A stretch of DNA of 64,000 nt from Mycolicibacterium peregrinum. Its GTDB lineage: Bacteria; Actinomycetota; Actinomycetes; Mycobacteriales; Mycobacteriaceae. The position numbers were made by a program, and so were the translations under genes. The notes under the pieces are model-generated. The model did not search any database. It was not told where the DNA came from and saw only the letters and a program-made list of their open reading frames with translations. The first letter of the stretch is position 1. The number at the start of each line of letters is the position of its first letter. Shown one piece after another: positions 1 through 8,342 of the stretch. Location: NCBI RefSeq assembly GCF_001665785.1, contig NZ_LZSO01000047.1, positions 45,204 to 109,203 on the forward strand, read 5' to 3'.

Positions 1-720
1 ATGGCGCAGCAGCAGGACGGTGCCGGAGCCGATCAGGCTGGCCGTCGTGTCATTGCCGCCCAGGACCAGTAACAGGCAGAAACCCAGCAGTTCCTCATCG
101 CTGAGCCGCTGTCCGTCGATCTCGGCGTTGATGAGATCGGTCATCATGTCGTCTCGCGGACGATGGCGGCGTTCGTCGAGAAGTTCTGCGAACGTGGTGT
201 ATATCCCCACTGCGGCTTCCAGCGCCTTATTCGTGTCGGTCGTGTCGATGAACGCCTCTGTCCAGGCACGCACCGGGCCGATGTGCTGCTCGTCGAGGCC
301 GATCATTCCGCCGACCACGACACTCGGAATAACCGCGGCATAGTCATGCTGGAACTCGCAGGTGCCGTTCGCGGCGATCGTGTCGATGAGGCTCCGGATG
401 TAGTTCCGGATATCGTCTTCCATACCGGCTACCAGTCGTGCGGTGAAGACCCGGGAAACCAGCTTGCGTAGTGCGGTCTGCCGCGGCGGGTCCATGTAGA
501 TCAGTTGTGGAAGCAGGTCATTTGCCTCTGCAACGCGGCTGGAGAACGTGTCGTGATCGGCCGCGGCGGCCCACACATCCGCAAACCGGGTGAGTGCGTA
601 GAACCCGCTGCCGGGGTCGTGGTAGACGGGGTACTCGTCTCGCATGGTGCGGTACACATTCCAGAGCTCGTTTTAAAACTCCGGCGTCGACGGATCGTAA
701 AGGATCTGAGTATTCGGCAT
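1..720 (-). pseudogene. cytochrome P450, 5' part, with in-frame stop codon
   Basis: Reading leftward from the ATG at 718-720, the frame encodes the N-terminal 240 residues of a cytochrome P450 and runs off the window edge. Recognisable parts are the start region (YDPSTPEF), a TRFADVW segment and the I-helix oxygen-activation motif GGNDTT near residue 225. Codon 16 is TAA (673-675), exactly where P450s usually have a residue such as Tyr. The frame is otherwise open and conserved, so a TAC-to-TAA change is likely. Translation could restart at GTG 655-657 or ATG 643-645, losing about 25 residues. It lies 64 bases downstream of the alcohol dehydrogenase, same strand, as last visible gene of the sulfotransferase operon. 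Family is certain; functional status is not. The heme-Cys region is outside the window. Confidence 0.75.
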
Positions 721-784
721 GTGCTACAACTTCTTTCATCCTCTGATGGGAATGCCGTGAGATCTTGCGACGGGATTCCGACAC

Positions 785-1795
785 TCAGTCGAAGGTGACA
801 ACGATCTTGTCGGCGGCGCCCGGAGTGGCAGCCAGGCCCAGCGCCTCGTCGACATCGTCGAATCCGAACGTGTGGCTGACGAGCACTGCGTACTTCTCCC
901 AGTCCGCGACGATGTCGCGGGTGACCTCGAAGATCTCGGTCGGGTACCCCATCGAACCGACAATGGTTATCTCGTTGCTCATGACATTGATGAGGTCCAC
1001 TGTTACCGGTTCCTTGTGTACCGCAACCACTCCCAGCTTGGAGCCACGCTTTGCCAGTGCCAAGGCGCTGTCGATCACGGCCGGAACACCCGCGGCGTCG
1101 AGGTACACATCGGTGCCGGCCTTACCCGGCCACACCGAGTCACCAGAACCATGAAGCTCGGTCAGCCTGGCCGCAAGATCGTCCTCAGCGGAGTTGACAA
1201 CCGCGTCGGCACCGACTTTGAGGGCCTTTTCCAGACGGGCGGGGAGCACGTCGACCACGACGACATGGCCCACCCCGCGAGATTTCAACGCGATCGTCGC
1301 ACCCAGCCCGATGGGGCCGGCACCGAAGACAACGACCTTGTCAGCCGGACCAGGCGCAACTTGGTTTACCGCATGCCGGGCGACGGCCATGGGTTCGTTG
1401 AGTGCAGCGACCTCGAACGGCACATAGTCCGGGATGACTTCCAGGTTCTTGCCCCGGACGGCGTCGTGCACAAGCAGCAACTCTGCGAGAGCACCACGGG
1501 CGCCGCCATTTCCGATGATGTCGTCAGGCGACGCCATCGGATCGACAACGACGTGGTCACCGACCGCGAGGTCGGTCACCTCACTGCCGACCGCGACGAT
1601 TTCGCCCGCAGGCTCATGTCCCAGCGGCATGGCGCCCTGATGAGGTGGCAGTCCGCCGATCGAGATGTAGAACGCGTCGGTTCCACAGATCCCGCAGGCC
1701 CGTACCTTCACCAAGGCGTCCCGGGGACCGACAGTCGGGTCCGGTCGTTCGACCACATCGATGTGTCCTGGGCCGTCAACGATCGAAATCTTCAT
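785..1795 (-). CDS. zinc-type medium-chain alcohol/sorbitol dehydrogenase
   Basis: Predicted NAD(P)-dependent medium-chain dehydrogenase of 336 residues that oxidises a secondary or polyol alcohol. The N-terminal GroES-like half has GICGTD (catalytic zinc Cys) and GHEPAGEIVAVG. A LNEPMAVARHAV segment supplies the Glu typical of sorbitol dehydrogenases, and GAGPIGLGA near residue 157 is the Rossmann dinucleotide loop. The four-Cys structural-zinc loop is absent: that stretch (around residues 90-105) has no cysteines. I chose ATG 1795 over GTG 1801 because AGGAG lies five bases before it. It sits between the SDR and the P450 in a leftward operon, so its substrate is probably an intermediate of that pathway. 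Family sure, substrate unknown. Confidence 0.88.
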   Translation of the reverse strand: MKISIVDGPGHIDVVERPDPTVGPRDALVKVRACGICGTDAFYISIGGLPPHQGAMPLGHEPAGEIVAVGSEVTDLAVGDHVVVDPMASPDDIIGNGGARGALAELLLVHDAVRGKNLEVIPDYVPFEVAALNEPMAVARHAVNQVAPGPADKVVVFGAGPIGLGATIALKSRGVGHVVVVDVLPARLEKALKVGADAVVNSAEDDLAARLTELHGSGDSVWPGKAGTDVYLDAAGVPAVIDSALALAKRGSKLGVVAVHKEPVTVDLINVMSNEITIVGSMGYPTEIFEVTRDIVADWEKYAVLVSHTFGFDDVDEALGLAATPGAADKIVVTFD

Positions 1796-1846
1796 GTGCA
1801 CTCCTGGTTTGGTGGTCAGTTGACGAATGGTCGAGGCTGCACGCAG

Positions 1847-2596
1847 CTACTGAACGCTGTAGCCGCCGTCGACGACGAAGGCGGAACCCGTGCAGTAAGA
1901 CGCACTGCGGGTGCACAAAAACAAGATCGCATCGGCGATCTCGGCGGGAACTCCGAAGCGGCCCAGGGGAATGTGGTCGACCTGCGCCTGCTTCACCTCG
2001 GGAACGTAGTCCATCGGGGCGGTCATCCGTGTCTCGATCACCCCGGGTGCCACCGCGTTGACCCGGATTCCGTCAACCGCCCACTGTGCCGCCAGGTTAC
2101 GGGTCAGCGACAGCACACCGGCCTTGGCCGCGCCATAACCGGGCACCATTGCCACGGCACGAATCGCCGCCATCGACGCCAGCATCACCACGCTGGCCCC
2201 ACCGGCAGCCGCCGAACACTTGAGGGCGCCGTGCAGCGCCGTCGTCAGCCGAAAAGGGGCCAGGAGGTTGACGTTCACCGAGGCCTCGAAGCCCGGGGCC
2301 GTCGACTCGTCCAGGCCACCCGGGAAGTTGGCGCCGGCGTTGTTGACGAGGATGTCCAGGGTCGAGAATTCGGCGGCGAGCTCACCGGTGCCGTCCACGT
2401 CCGTCACGTCGAGCTGCCGATAGGACAGGCCGTCGAGTTCCACCGCGTAGTGGGAGGGATCGGGTTTGGTACCCGTGACGGTCACCGCTGCGCCGGTGTC
2501 GCGCAACCGCAGCGCCGTAGCGTGCCCGATGCCGCTGGTTCCACCGGTGATCAGCGCGGTGGCACCGGTGAAGTCGAAGGTCAGGTTGTTCGTCAA
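1847..2596 (-). CDS. short-chain dehydrogenase/reductase
   Basis: Classical SDR of 249 residues, a cytosolic NAD(P)-dependent oxidoreductase. Cofactor motif GGTSGIG near residue 18, NNAG near residue 85, a Ser in the MLASMAA strand, the catalytic YxxxK as YGAAK, and a C-terminal VVDGGYS are all present. Start is TTG at 2596, overlapping the TGA of the upstream hydrolase (TTGA), which implies translational coupling. The substrate cannot be read from the sequence; its place between an alkylsulfatase-like hydrolase and an alcohol dehydrogenase suggests oxidation of an alcohol freed by that hydrolase (inference). Confidence 0.9.
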   Translation of the reverse strand: MTNNLTFDFTGATALITGGTSGIGHATALRLRDTGAAVTVTGTKPDPSHYAVELDGLSYRQLDVTDVDGTGELAAEFSTLDILVNNAGANFPGGLDESTAPGFEASVNVNLLAPFRLTTALHGALKCSAAAGGASVVMLASMAAIRAVAMVPGYGAAKAGVLSLTRNLAAQWAVDGIRVNAVAPGVIETRMTAPMDYVPEVKQAQVDHIPLGRFGVPAEIADAILFLCTRSASYCTGSAFVVDGGYSVQ

Positions 2597-3846
2597 GACA
2601 GCTCCTTGATTCTTTCTCGCAACCAGGCGGATTCCCAGAAGTTGGTGCTCTCTTCGAGCAGGAGTTCGTGTGCGGCGCGCAGAACGCCGATTGCCCCGGC
2701 ATGGTCCTCCTGCGCTGCGGTGACCACTTCGGCGAGCCGGATCGAGTTGACCGGGTCACCGTCCTCCAGCAGCACACGGGCCCGGTCCACCAGCGCGTCG
2801 GCACCGGCGAGTTCGACCAGATGTGCTGAAACCGGTTCCACGGCATCGGGATAGAGCTCGGCGGTCGATTGGTGGTGGAACCAGCCGGCGTAGTTCTCCC
2901 AGATTGCGCGGACGTTCCAGCTCACCTTGCCGTAGCCCTGTCCGACTTCGAGCTCGGGCGGCAACTGCACTTCGCGCATCAGGGTGCGGACGTCCTTGCC
3001 CTGGTTCATGCCGGCCACGGTCTCGTCGTGGATGAAGGCCACAGCGTCACGAAGCCTGCCCAATTCCCAGTCGATCCGTTCCCGGCCTGTGATGGGGCCG
3101 AAGTGACCGGTCAGCAGAACCTCGGCTCCGAGTGCCCGAACACGATCAATCGAATCGATGACCGTCAGGGCGTCGCGATAGCGGTCGCCGCGCAAGGTCA
3201 CCAGGTTCGGAATATGACCGAAGAGCGCCCCGAAGACGTTGCCGCACAGGCACACCTTCTCGTCGGGTAGCCAAACCACCAGGCTGTCCGTTGTCTCTCC
3301 GCCGGGAGTGGCGAGCAGTTCCAGGCGCCGATCGCCCAGCGACAGCTCGAGCCGATCCTCGACGGTGATCGTCGGGGTGGGCACACCTTGAGGGGGCGGG
3401 GAGCCGCCGAAGCGGCTGGTCGAGTAGGCAATAGCAGACATCACCTTCTCGACCCACGCGAACGACGAGTTCGCGGCCCGGAAGGGTGCCAGCAGTTCGT
3501 TGTCCCTTCGCCATGCCACCCAGTCGGCATGCGCGATGACGTCCGTGCCTGGGTCGCTCAGTACGTCGATGCCACCGACGTGGTCCACGTGCCCCTGGGT
3601 GAGGATGACGTAGCGGATCGGCGTCGAATCGACCGCGTCGTAATTCGACCGGTGCACATGGGCTTCGAAGCCCATGCCGGTGTTGACGACGATCCGGCCT
3701 TCATTGGTCGGGATGAGGAAGGAGTTCGACAGTCCCGGAGACCACCAGATGCCGGGGACAACCTCCTGGGCTGCAGGAGCATTCGCACCGACAATCGAGT
3801 CGGCCCCTGGGCGGCTGCGGTAGATCGGCTCGAAATCGCTCATCAT
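2593..3846 (-). CDS. alkylsulfatase-like metallo-beta-lactamase-fold hydrolase
   Basis: A 417-residue protein with an N-terminal metallo-beta-lactamase fold (LTQGHVDHVGG near residue 85, later GHFGP) and a C-terminal half resembling the alkylsulfatase dimerisation domain of the SdsA/BDS1 type (NYAGWFHHQST, then VELAGADALVDRAR and a helical WESAWLRERI end). Members of that family hydrolyse alkyl sulfates. The first metal His of the usual HxHxDH motif is Gln here, so metal binding at one site may differ. It overlaps the sulfotransferase by ATGA and the SDR by TTGA. No signal peptide is seen, so it is probably cytosolic. Desulfation is inferred from domain layout and from its sulfotransferase neighbour; another ester or thioester substrate is possible. 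Confidence 0.82.
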   Translation of the reverse strand: MMSDFEPIYRSRPGADSIVGANAPAAQEVVPGIWWSPGLSNSFLIPTNEGRIVVNTGMGFEAHVHRSNYDAVDSTPIRYVILTQGHVDHVGGIDVLSDPGTDVIAHADWVAWRRDNELLAPFRAANSSFAWVEKVMSAIAYSTSRFGGSPPPQGVPTPTITVEDRLELSLGDRRLELLATPGGETTDSLVVWLPDEKVCLCGNVFGALFGHIPNLVTLRGDRYRDALTVIDSIDRVRALGAEVLLTGHFGPITGRERIDWELGRLRDAVAFIHDETVAGMNQGKDVRTLMREVQLPPELEVGQGYGKVSWNVRAIWENYAGWFHHQSTAELYPDAVEPVSAHLVELAGADALVDRARVLLEDGDPVNSIRLAEVVTAAQEDHAGAIGVLRAAHELLLEESTNFWESAWLRERIKELS

Positions 3847-5090
3847 TGTTCCTTCCTGACGTCGAAACGCTCGAAGTAGAAGTCGAATCGGGAACGGATG
3901 TCCTCGGGTGAGCGGCCGAAGTGGCGTTCGAGTTCGTAACGCATTCGGCCATGCTTTCCGCGCGGATTGCCGGCGAGATACGCACCGAATGCCGCCTTGG
4001 CCTCACCGGTCATGTCGGTGCCGTTGTGTCCATAGAGTTTTTCGAGGATGGTCAGCTCCTTTCCGTTGAGGTCGTGAAAGGCGATGTCGAGGCTCTGATT
4101 CGCGGGGATGAGGTCGCGGTCGCGCACACAGGCGCGCAGCAGCGTCTCGACCCGGTCGGTCCAGTAGTCGACCAGAGACTCGGGATCCACGTCGTGGCGG
4201 CGGATGCGATCGCCGTAGGCCAGCATGGTCACCGCCGACTGGATGACCGCCACGGGATCTCGGTGGGTGAAGGCCACCGTGGCATCGGGAAAGGTGTTGA
4301 TCAACGGGCCCAACTGCTCACAGTGTTGTGGCGACTTCAGCACCCAGGTGCGTGGTCCACGCAGGAAGGTCAGTGCCTTGAGGATTGTGCGCAGGTACGC
4401 GTAATGCTCGTTCTGATCCAAGCCGTAATAGAAGTCCCGCCACGAGGGGACCCGCGCGTGCCACTCCAGGACGTAGCTGGCGAAGTCCAGGTCCATCAGC
4501 TCGACTTCTTCTTCGATGGCCGCGGGAAACCTGTCGTGCATCGCCTGGAGCAAGGGGACCATGACCTGCGCCCCTTCGTGTTCCGCGGCGCAGCGGGCAA
4601 ATCGGGGATCCGTCCCGTCGACGCCGGGCCCTTCCCCCCTCAGCGGGAAAGGTTCCTGAGACTCCCAGTAGGGCAGCGCTCGCCGGCGGCGGTCCGCGGC
4701 GATGAGATTGACCAGGTGGGTCGTCCCCGAACGAGGAAGCCCCACAACGATGATGGGACGCTCGATCTCGATGTCGTGGATCTCGGGATGCCGGCGCAGC
4801 AGATCCGTCAGCAGCAGGCGCTGAGTCAGCAAGCGAATAATTCTTTGCCGCAGGTTGATTCGATTGAGGTTCGTGTTTCCTCCGTCTGCGTCGATCGCCG
4901 CCGCATACATGTCGAGGCGGGGCCGGAAGTCATCGGACCCGAAGTCGCTGACGCCCGCCCGCTCGATCGCCTCATCGAGCAAGGCGCCGGGGGAAAGGTC
5001 AACGGATAGATCGACGACCTGCTCCAGAACTGCTTGCTGCGTTGCCGTCAGACGCGGCGAGACCAGATCGTCGACTGTGGTTTCCAGCAT
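3843..5090 (-). CDS. PAPS-dependent sulfotransferase family protein
   Basis: A 415-residue member of the bacterial Sulfotransfer_3-like family that moves sulfate from PAPS to a hydroxyl acceptor. The 5'-phosphosulfate loop is visible as GLPRSGTTHL near residue 119 and the 3'-phosphate-binding region as FTHRDPVAVIQSAVTM near residue 268; VLKSPQH lies just before the latter. Start ATG 5090 has GGAGG ten bases upstream. It is the first gene of the leftward operon, facing the IclR-type regulator over 58 bases. Mycobacteria use such enzymes on glycolipids and sterols; the acceptor here is unknown. Its coupling to an alkylsulfatase-like hydrolase is unusual. Confidence 0.85.
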   Translation of the reverse strand: MLETTVDDLVSPRLTATQQAVLEQVVDLSVDLSPGALLDEAIERAGVSDFGSDDFRPRLDMYAAAIDADGGNTNLNRINLRQRIIRLLTQRLLLTDLLRRHPEIHDIEIERPIIVVGLPRSGTTHLVNLIAADRRRRALPYWESQEPFPLRGEGPGVDGTDPRFARCAAEHEGAQVMVPLLQAMHDRFPAAIEEEVELMDLDFASYVLEWHARVPSWRDFYYGLDQNEHYAYLRTILKALTFLRGPRTWVLKSPQHCEQLGPLINTFPDATVAFTHRDPVAVIQSAVTMLAYGDRIRRHDVDPESLVDYWTDRVETLLRACVRDRDLIPANQSLDIAFHDLNGKELTILEKLYGHNGTDMTGEAKAAFGAYLAGNPRGKHGRMRYELERHFGRSPEDIRSRFDFYFERFDVRKEQ

Positions 5091-5122
5091 GGCCGATACG
5101 CCTCCATGTTGAGTGATGTCGA

Positions 5123-5148
5123 ATATTCGTTATATACTTTCCGAATAT
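5123..5148. promoter_or_regulatory. inverted repeat, likely IclR-type operator
   Basis: Arms ATATTCG (5123-5129) and CGAATAT (5142-5148) flank a 12-base AT-rich spacer between the divergent sulfotransferase operon and the regulator. The spacer contains TATA-like stretches on both strands suitable as -10 elements. The position directly against ATG 5149 supports an operator role and a near-leaderless regulator mRNA. Function inferred from symmetry and position. Confidence 0.6.
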
Positions 5149-6075
5149 ATGAACGAAAAGTTAGGCCCGTCTGCGCCCACGGGTCAAGACCTGTCACCCC
5201 CGACCACGCGGGTCGTGGACATCGTCGAGTTGCTGCTGCAGCGGTCCGCCGACCCGCTCACGTTGGCCGAAATATGCCGTGAGCTGGACGTGAGCCGGTC
5301 GACCGGCCACGCGATCATGCACACGTTGTGCGCTCGTCAGTGGGTCTCGCGTGACCCACTGAGCGGGAGGTTCTCGTTGGGACCCACGCTGTCGAAACTC
5401 GGAGGACCCGACAACTTGGCGTCCCATTCACTGCGTGAACCACTTCAGCGCCTGTGCGTCTCGCTCGGCATGCCGACGTGCATCTCTGCACTCGACGACC
5501 GCACCATCGTCGTCGTCGAGTCCGCTGCTGCGACCGGCACCCGCATACCCGTGCCCGCCGGTGTGCGGCTTCCCTTCGTCGCCCCGTTCGGCCGCGAATT
5601 CGTCGCCTGGGCACCGGCATCCGCACGCTCGGACTGGATCGCTGCAGCGGGCTCGGTCAACCCGGCCTTTCGCCGGCGAATCCGACAGGTACTGGACGAG
5701 ATTCGAGTCCGGGGCTACGGCATCGAGCGTCTCAGCGATCCGCTCCTGCAAGTGTTCACGGCCCTGAAGGCACTCGACAGCGGCTCACCGCCCGGGCCGT
5801 TGTCCACGCGTCTGGCCGCCGCCGTGGCAGATCTGACCGTGGTCGATCAGCTACCGACAGATGAACCGGATGCGACACCTCTGGCAACCATCTCAGCTCC
5901 GATCTTCGACGCCACCGGCACAGTCGTCATGACGGTCTCGGCGCAGCCGTACCGGACGCTCAGCCGCCAGGAGCTCGAAGCGGTCGGCGCCGGCGTGGTC
6001 GAGTTCGCCCGCAACGTCGAGACATTGTGCCGCTCAACGGAACATGGGTCTCCGTCACCCGTCATCCGTCCCTAA
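5149..6075 (+). CDS. IclR-family transcriptional regulator
   Basis: DNA-binding regulator of about 308 residues. The winged helix-turn-helix (VVDIVELLLQ ... LTLAEICRELDVSRSTGHAIM) is at residues 25-75, followed by an effector-binding domain with weak IclR features. I prefer ATG 5149 over GTG 5113 because 5113 would place the operator-like inverted repeat inside the coding region, and 25 residues before the helix-turn-helix fits the family. No Shine-Dalgarno sequence precedes either start. It diverges from the sulfotransferase operon and runs into the isomerase gene ten bases downstream, so it probably controls one or both. Confidence 0.82.
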   Translation: MNEKLGPSAPTGQDLSPPTTRVVDIVELLLQRSADPLTLAEICRELDVSRSTGHAIMHTLCARQWVSRDPLSGRFSLGPTLSKLGGPDNLASHSLREPLQRLCVSLGMPTCISALDDRTIVVVESAAATGTRIPVPAGVRLPFVAPFGREFVAWAPASARSDWIAAAGSVNPAFRRRIRQVLDEIRVRGYGIERLSDPLLQVFTALKALDSGSPPGPLSTRLAAAVADLTVVDQLPTDEPDATPLATISAPIFDATGTVVMTVSAQPYRTLSRQELEAVGAGVVEFARNVETLCRSTEHGSPSPVIRP

Positions 6076-6084
6076 CGTTCACCC

Positions 6085-6477
6085 ATGACCGAAGCCACTG
6101 ACCTCAACAACTCCATCACCGAAACAGTGAACCGGTACCTGCACCTGGTTGCGACCGGCACTGCGGACCAGATCGTCGAACTCTTCGCCGAGGGAGCCAG
6201 CGTCGAAGATCCGGTGGGCACCACACCCCGCGTGGGATCGACCGAGATCCGAGAGTTCTTTTCGGCTCTGGGCGCCCTCGAACGGACGACCACGCTTCAG
6301 TCGCTGCGCGTCTGCGGGCACGAAGCCGCGTTTCAGTTTCGGATCGCCTTCGACGCCGGCGACGGCCCGTTGCACCTCGAGCCGATCGACACCATGACCT
6401 TCGACGCCGACGGCAAGATCACCTCGGTCAGGTCCTACTTCACCGCCGCGGACATCAGGCCGGCAGCGGCGGACTAG
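6085..6477 (+). CDS. steroid Delta5-3-ketoisomerase-like protein (NTF2 fold)
   Basis: A 130-residue protein closely resembling bacterial 3-oxo-steroid Delta5-isomerase, which moves the C5-C6 double bond of 3-ketosteroids to C4-C5. The catalytic residues of the Comamonas enzyme all have counterparts: Tyr14 as Tyr18 (NRYLHLV), Asp38 as Asp42 in the signature VEDPVGT, and Asp99 as Asp102 in EPIDTMTF. Length matches the family (125-131). It follows the regulator by ten bases and may be cotranscribed. Many mycobacterial NTF2-fold proteins lack this full triad, so the steroid call is stronger than usual. No signal peptide; cytosolic. Confidence 0.85.
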   Translation: MTEATDLNNSITETVNRYLHLVATGTADQIVELFAEGASVEDPVGTTPRVGSTEIREFFSALGALERTTTLQSLRVCGHEAAFQFRIAFDAGDGPLHLEPIDTMTFDADGKITSVRSYFTAADIRPAAAD

Positions 6478-6760
6478 ATACCGAGCACCTCACGCGCCCG
6501 ATCGATCTCGTCGGGGTCGGCGGTCGTCGGACGAGCCGCAGCTCATCGACATCTTTGGTTCCAGAAATCCTGCACCCGCTCCCCGAGCTGATTCTCCGGG
6601 TCCGGGCCGAGCGCGAACCAGACCGGCGCGGAGAAGTGCGGCCGTTCCGTCCTTCCCGCCGCCCGCCAAGCCTCCGTGACGCGCTCACGCCGAGCGATGG
6701 TCTCGAAGTCGTACACCGTGGTTTCGCAGACATTCGGGTCAGCCCAGAACCGGATAGTGG
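6474..6760 (-). pseudogene. 3' remnant of an LLM-class (luciferase-like) oxidoreductase
   Basis: On the minus strand three frames together give the C-terminal ~90 residues of an LLM-class flavin/F420-dependent oxidoreductase: TVYDFETIARRERV, then HFSAPVWFALGPDPENQL, then after a shift near 6555 DVDELRLV, and after a second shift near 6515 TADPDEIDRAREVLGI ending at TAG 6474-6476. No frame is intact and the N-terminal ~200 residues are missing. The last bases overlap the isomerase stop. A decayed gene fragment; the intact family member would reduce or oxygenate a hydrophobic substrate with FMN or F420. Confidence 0.7.
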
Positions 6761-6889
6761 TACCGATACGTCCCCTTTCGAGGGGGTTCCGGCGACCACC
6801 GACGGGGTTGTTTGAACAGAATGTCGCGTTAAGGCCCTCTAGTTGGACCGCTCAGTGGGAGGCGATGATTCTCGACCGACCTGCCGTAG

Positions 6890-7117
6890 TACACCGGTGA
6901 CGTGGGCGTCCAGGATCCAGTATCGAAACCACGCGTGATCGGACGCGCCATCGGCCGCGGCGAAGTGAACCCTGAGGTGGACCCCGCCGTTGTGCTCCAG
7001 ATGATGCTGGCGCCGGCCCTTTCCGTCTCTCTCTTCGACGGGCGAGCGCCGACACACGAGGAGATCGACTCCCTCGTGACGCTGGTCTGCCGCGCAACGG
7101 CACCTGCGCACACCTGA
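6890..7117 (+). pseudogene. C-terminal fragment of a TetR-family regulator
   Basis: The frame ending at TGA 7115-7117 encodes about 75 residues typical of the ligand-binding C-terminus of TetR regulators (RAIGRGEVNPEVDPAVV, then APALSVSLFDGRAPTHEEIDSLV). No helix-turn-helix domain precedes it: the frame is closed by TAG at 6887-6889, and the upstream 100 bases hold only broken fragments such as MILDRPAVVHR in another frame. It is therefore a truncated relic, next to the decayed oxidoreductase. A short GTG-started product (6902) is possible but would lack DNA binding. Confidence 0.6.
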
Positions 7118-7248
7118 GCAAACGACCACTACGTACCTGGTGGCGTCTTGAATTCGTGTCCCGATCAGCGGTCACCTCCACCTTCGAAATTTCGCAGTGC
7201 CTCCAGACTCGAACGAGCGAGACCGCTGAAAGCCTTTAGGAGACAAGA

Positions 7249-8325
7249 ATGCTGACCGACGAACGGCGCCTTGAGCTGTCCGACATCCTGCGTCCCGCCG
7301 CCCCACCGCGCGAGCTCACCGATATCTACACCGAAGACCAGAAGCGCAGGCTCCTCGACGTCGCACACACCCAGGGTCCGTGGAAACTCATCATCGCCCA
7401 GCACTTCGCCTCGGCCGATGAACTGATGGCCACCATGAGCGGTGCCTTCCCCGAGGGATTCACCCCGTCACTGGATCTGTTCCTCACCCCGACGTTTCGC
7501 GGTTACCTGGCCAGCTACGGCGCCGTTCTGTACCCCGAGTTGCACGACTGCTTCTACAACGCCGGCTTCATCGAGCAGGCCAAGAGCTACTGGAACGCCG
7601 AGTACGCCAAGCCGGAAATGATGCTGTTCAACATCAACGGGCCGTGTGCCAACCGCGATCCCGGCCACCTGGACTCCCCCAGCTTCCGCGGAGTGCGCCA
7701 CGAGAACGCCCCCACCTGGCTATGCAGCGTGATGGGCAAGTCCGGCCTGTTCACCGACTACCTGATCAAGATGGCTCAGGTGATCACCTGGTTCTCCCTC
7801 GACGAAGGTTCGGGCTTCACCTACTGGCCCGAGGGTCCACTCAGGCCGCCGGCCCGGGTACTGCCGCCGATCAACAACCGCGGCGTAGTCGTGCAGAACG
7901 AGATGATGGTGCACCGCGGAGAGGCCAACGGCCCACTGGATCAACAGGTTCCGACCGGCCTGGCGTTCGACACCGTGTTCACCGGCGACCCGGCAGACCG
8001 CGACCAGTGGCTGCTGAAGAACGGCGATGATGTCATTGCCCGCCACCACACCGACGAGCTGAGGTTCCTCGTCCACTGGTCTGCCGAGGTGTTCTCCGAC
8101 TACGAAGAACTCAAGAAGAACATGGACGGCTCGGACGACATCACGATCGAACGTGCGATCGGAATGATGGTCGACGATCTCAAGGACAAAGGCATCAAGC
8201 TCGACGTACCCGGCGAGCCGTTGCACGACCCGGCGTTCATCGGTGCGCTCAACGCCGCCTACGACCTCGGTGGACCCAGCAGCTACCCGGAAGAGGCTCC
8301 GATCTCCGCCTTTCAACTCTCCTGA
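7249..8325 (+). CDS. uncharacterised protein, possible non-heme Fe(II) oxygenase fold
   Basis: A 358-residue soluble protein that I cannot place in a named family. A strong Shine-Dalgarno (AGGAGA, 7238-7243) supports ATG 7249. The middle holds H140-L-D142 and, 80 residues later, H222-R, an HxD...H arrangement like the iron-binding triad of 2-oxoglutarate/Fe(II) or phytanoyl-CoA-type dioxygenases, separated by an aromatic beta-rich stretch (VITWFSLDEGSGFTYWPEGP). This resemblance is an inference; other folds are possible. It is followed 17 bases later by an SDR and then a SnoaL-like protein, likely one operon. The preceding 130 bases hold no gene and probably the promoter. Confidence 0.75.
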   Translation: MLTDERRLELSDILRPAAPPRELTDIYTEDQKRRLLDVAHTQGPWKLIIAQHFASADELMATMSGAFPEGFTPSLDLFLTPTFRGYLASYGAVLYPELHDCFYNAGFIEQAKSYWNAEYAKPEMMLFNINGPCANRDPGHLDSPSFRGVRHENAPTWLCSVMGKSGLFTDYLIKMAQVITWFSLDEGSGFTYWPEGPLRPPARVLPPINNRGVVVQNEMMVHRGEANGPLDQQVPTGLAFDTVFTGDPADRDQWLLKNGDDVIARHHTDELRFLVHWSAEVFSDYEELKKNMDGSDDITIERAIGMMVDDLKDKGIKLDVPGEPLHDPAFIGALNAAYDLGGPSSYPEEAPISAFQLS

Positions 8326-8342
8326 TCTCGAAGGGACATCTG

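Noticed and set aside
872..2854. 660-codon open frame on the plus strand
   Set aside because: It is antisense to the alcohol dehydrogenase and SDR, whose motifs are clear; its composition (Arg, His, Asp, Gly rich) is typical of a shadow in GC-rich DNA.
7119..7170. Palindrome around TACGTA upstream of the 7249 gene
   Set aside because: The flanking ACCA/TGGT arms are not symmetric about its centre, so no convincing operator.
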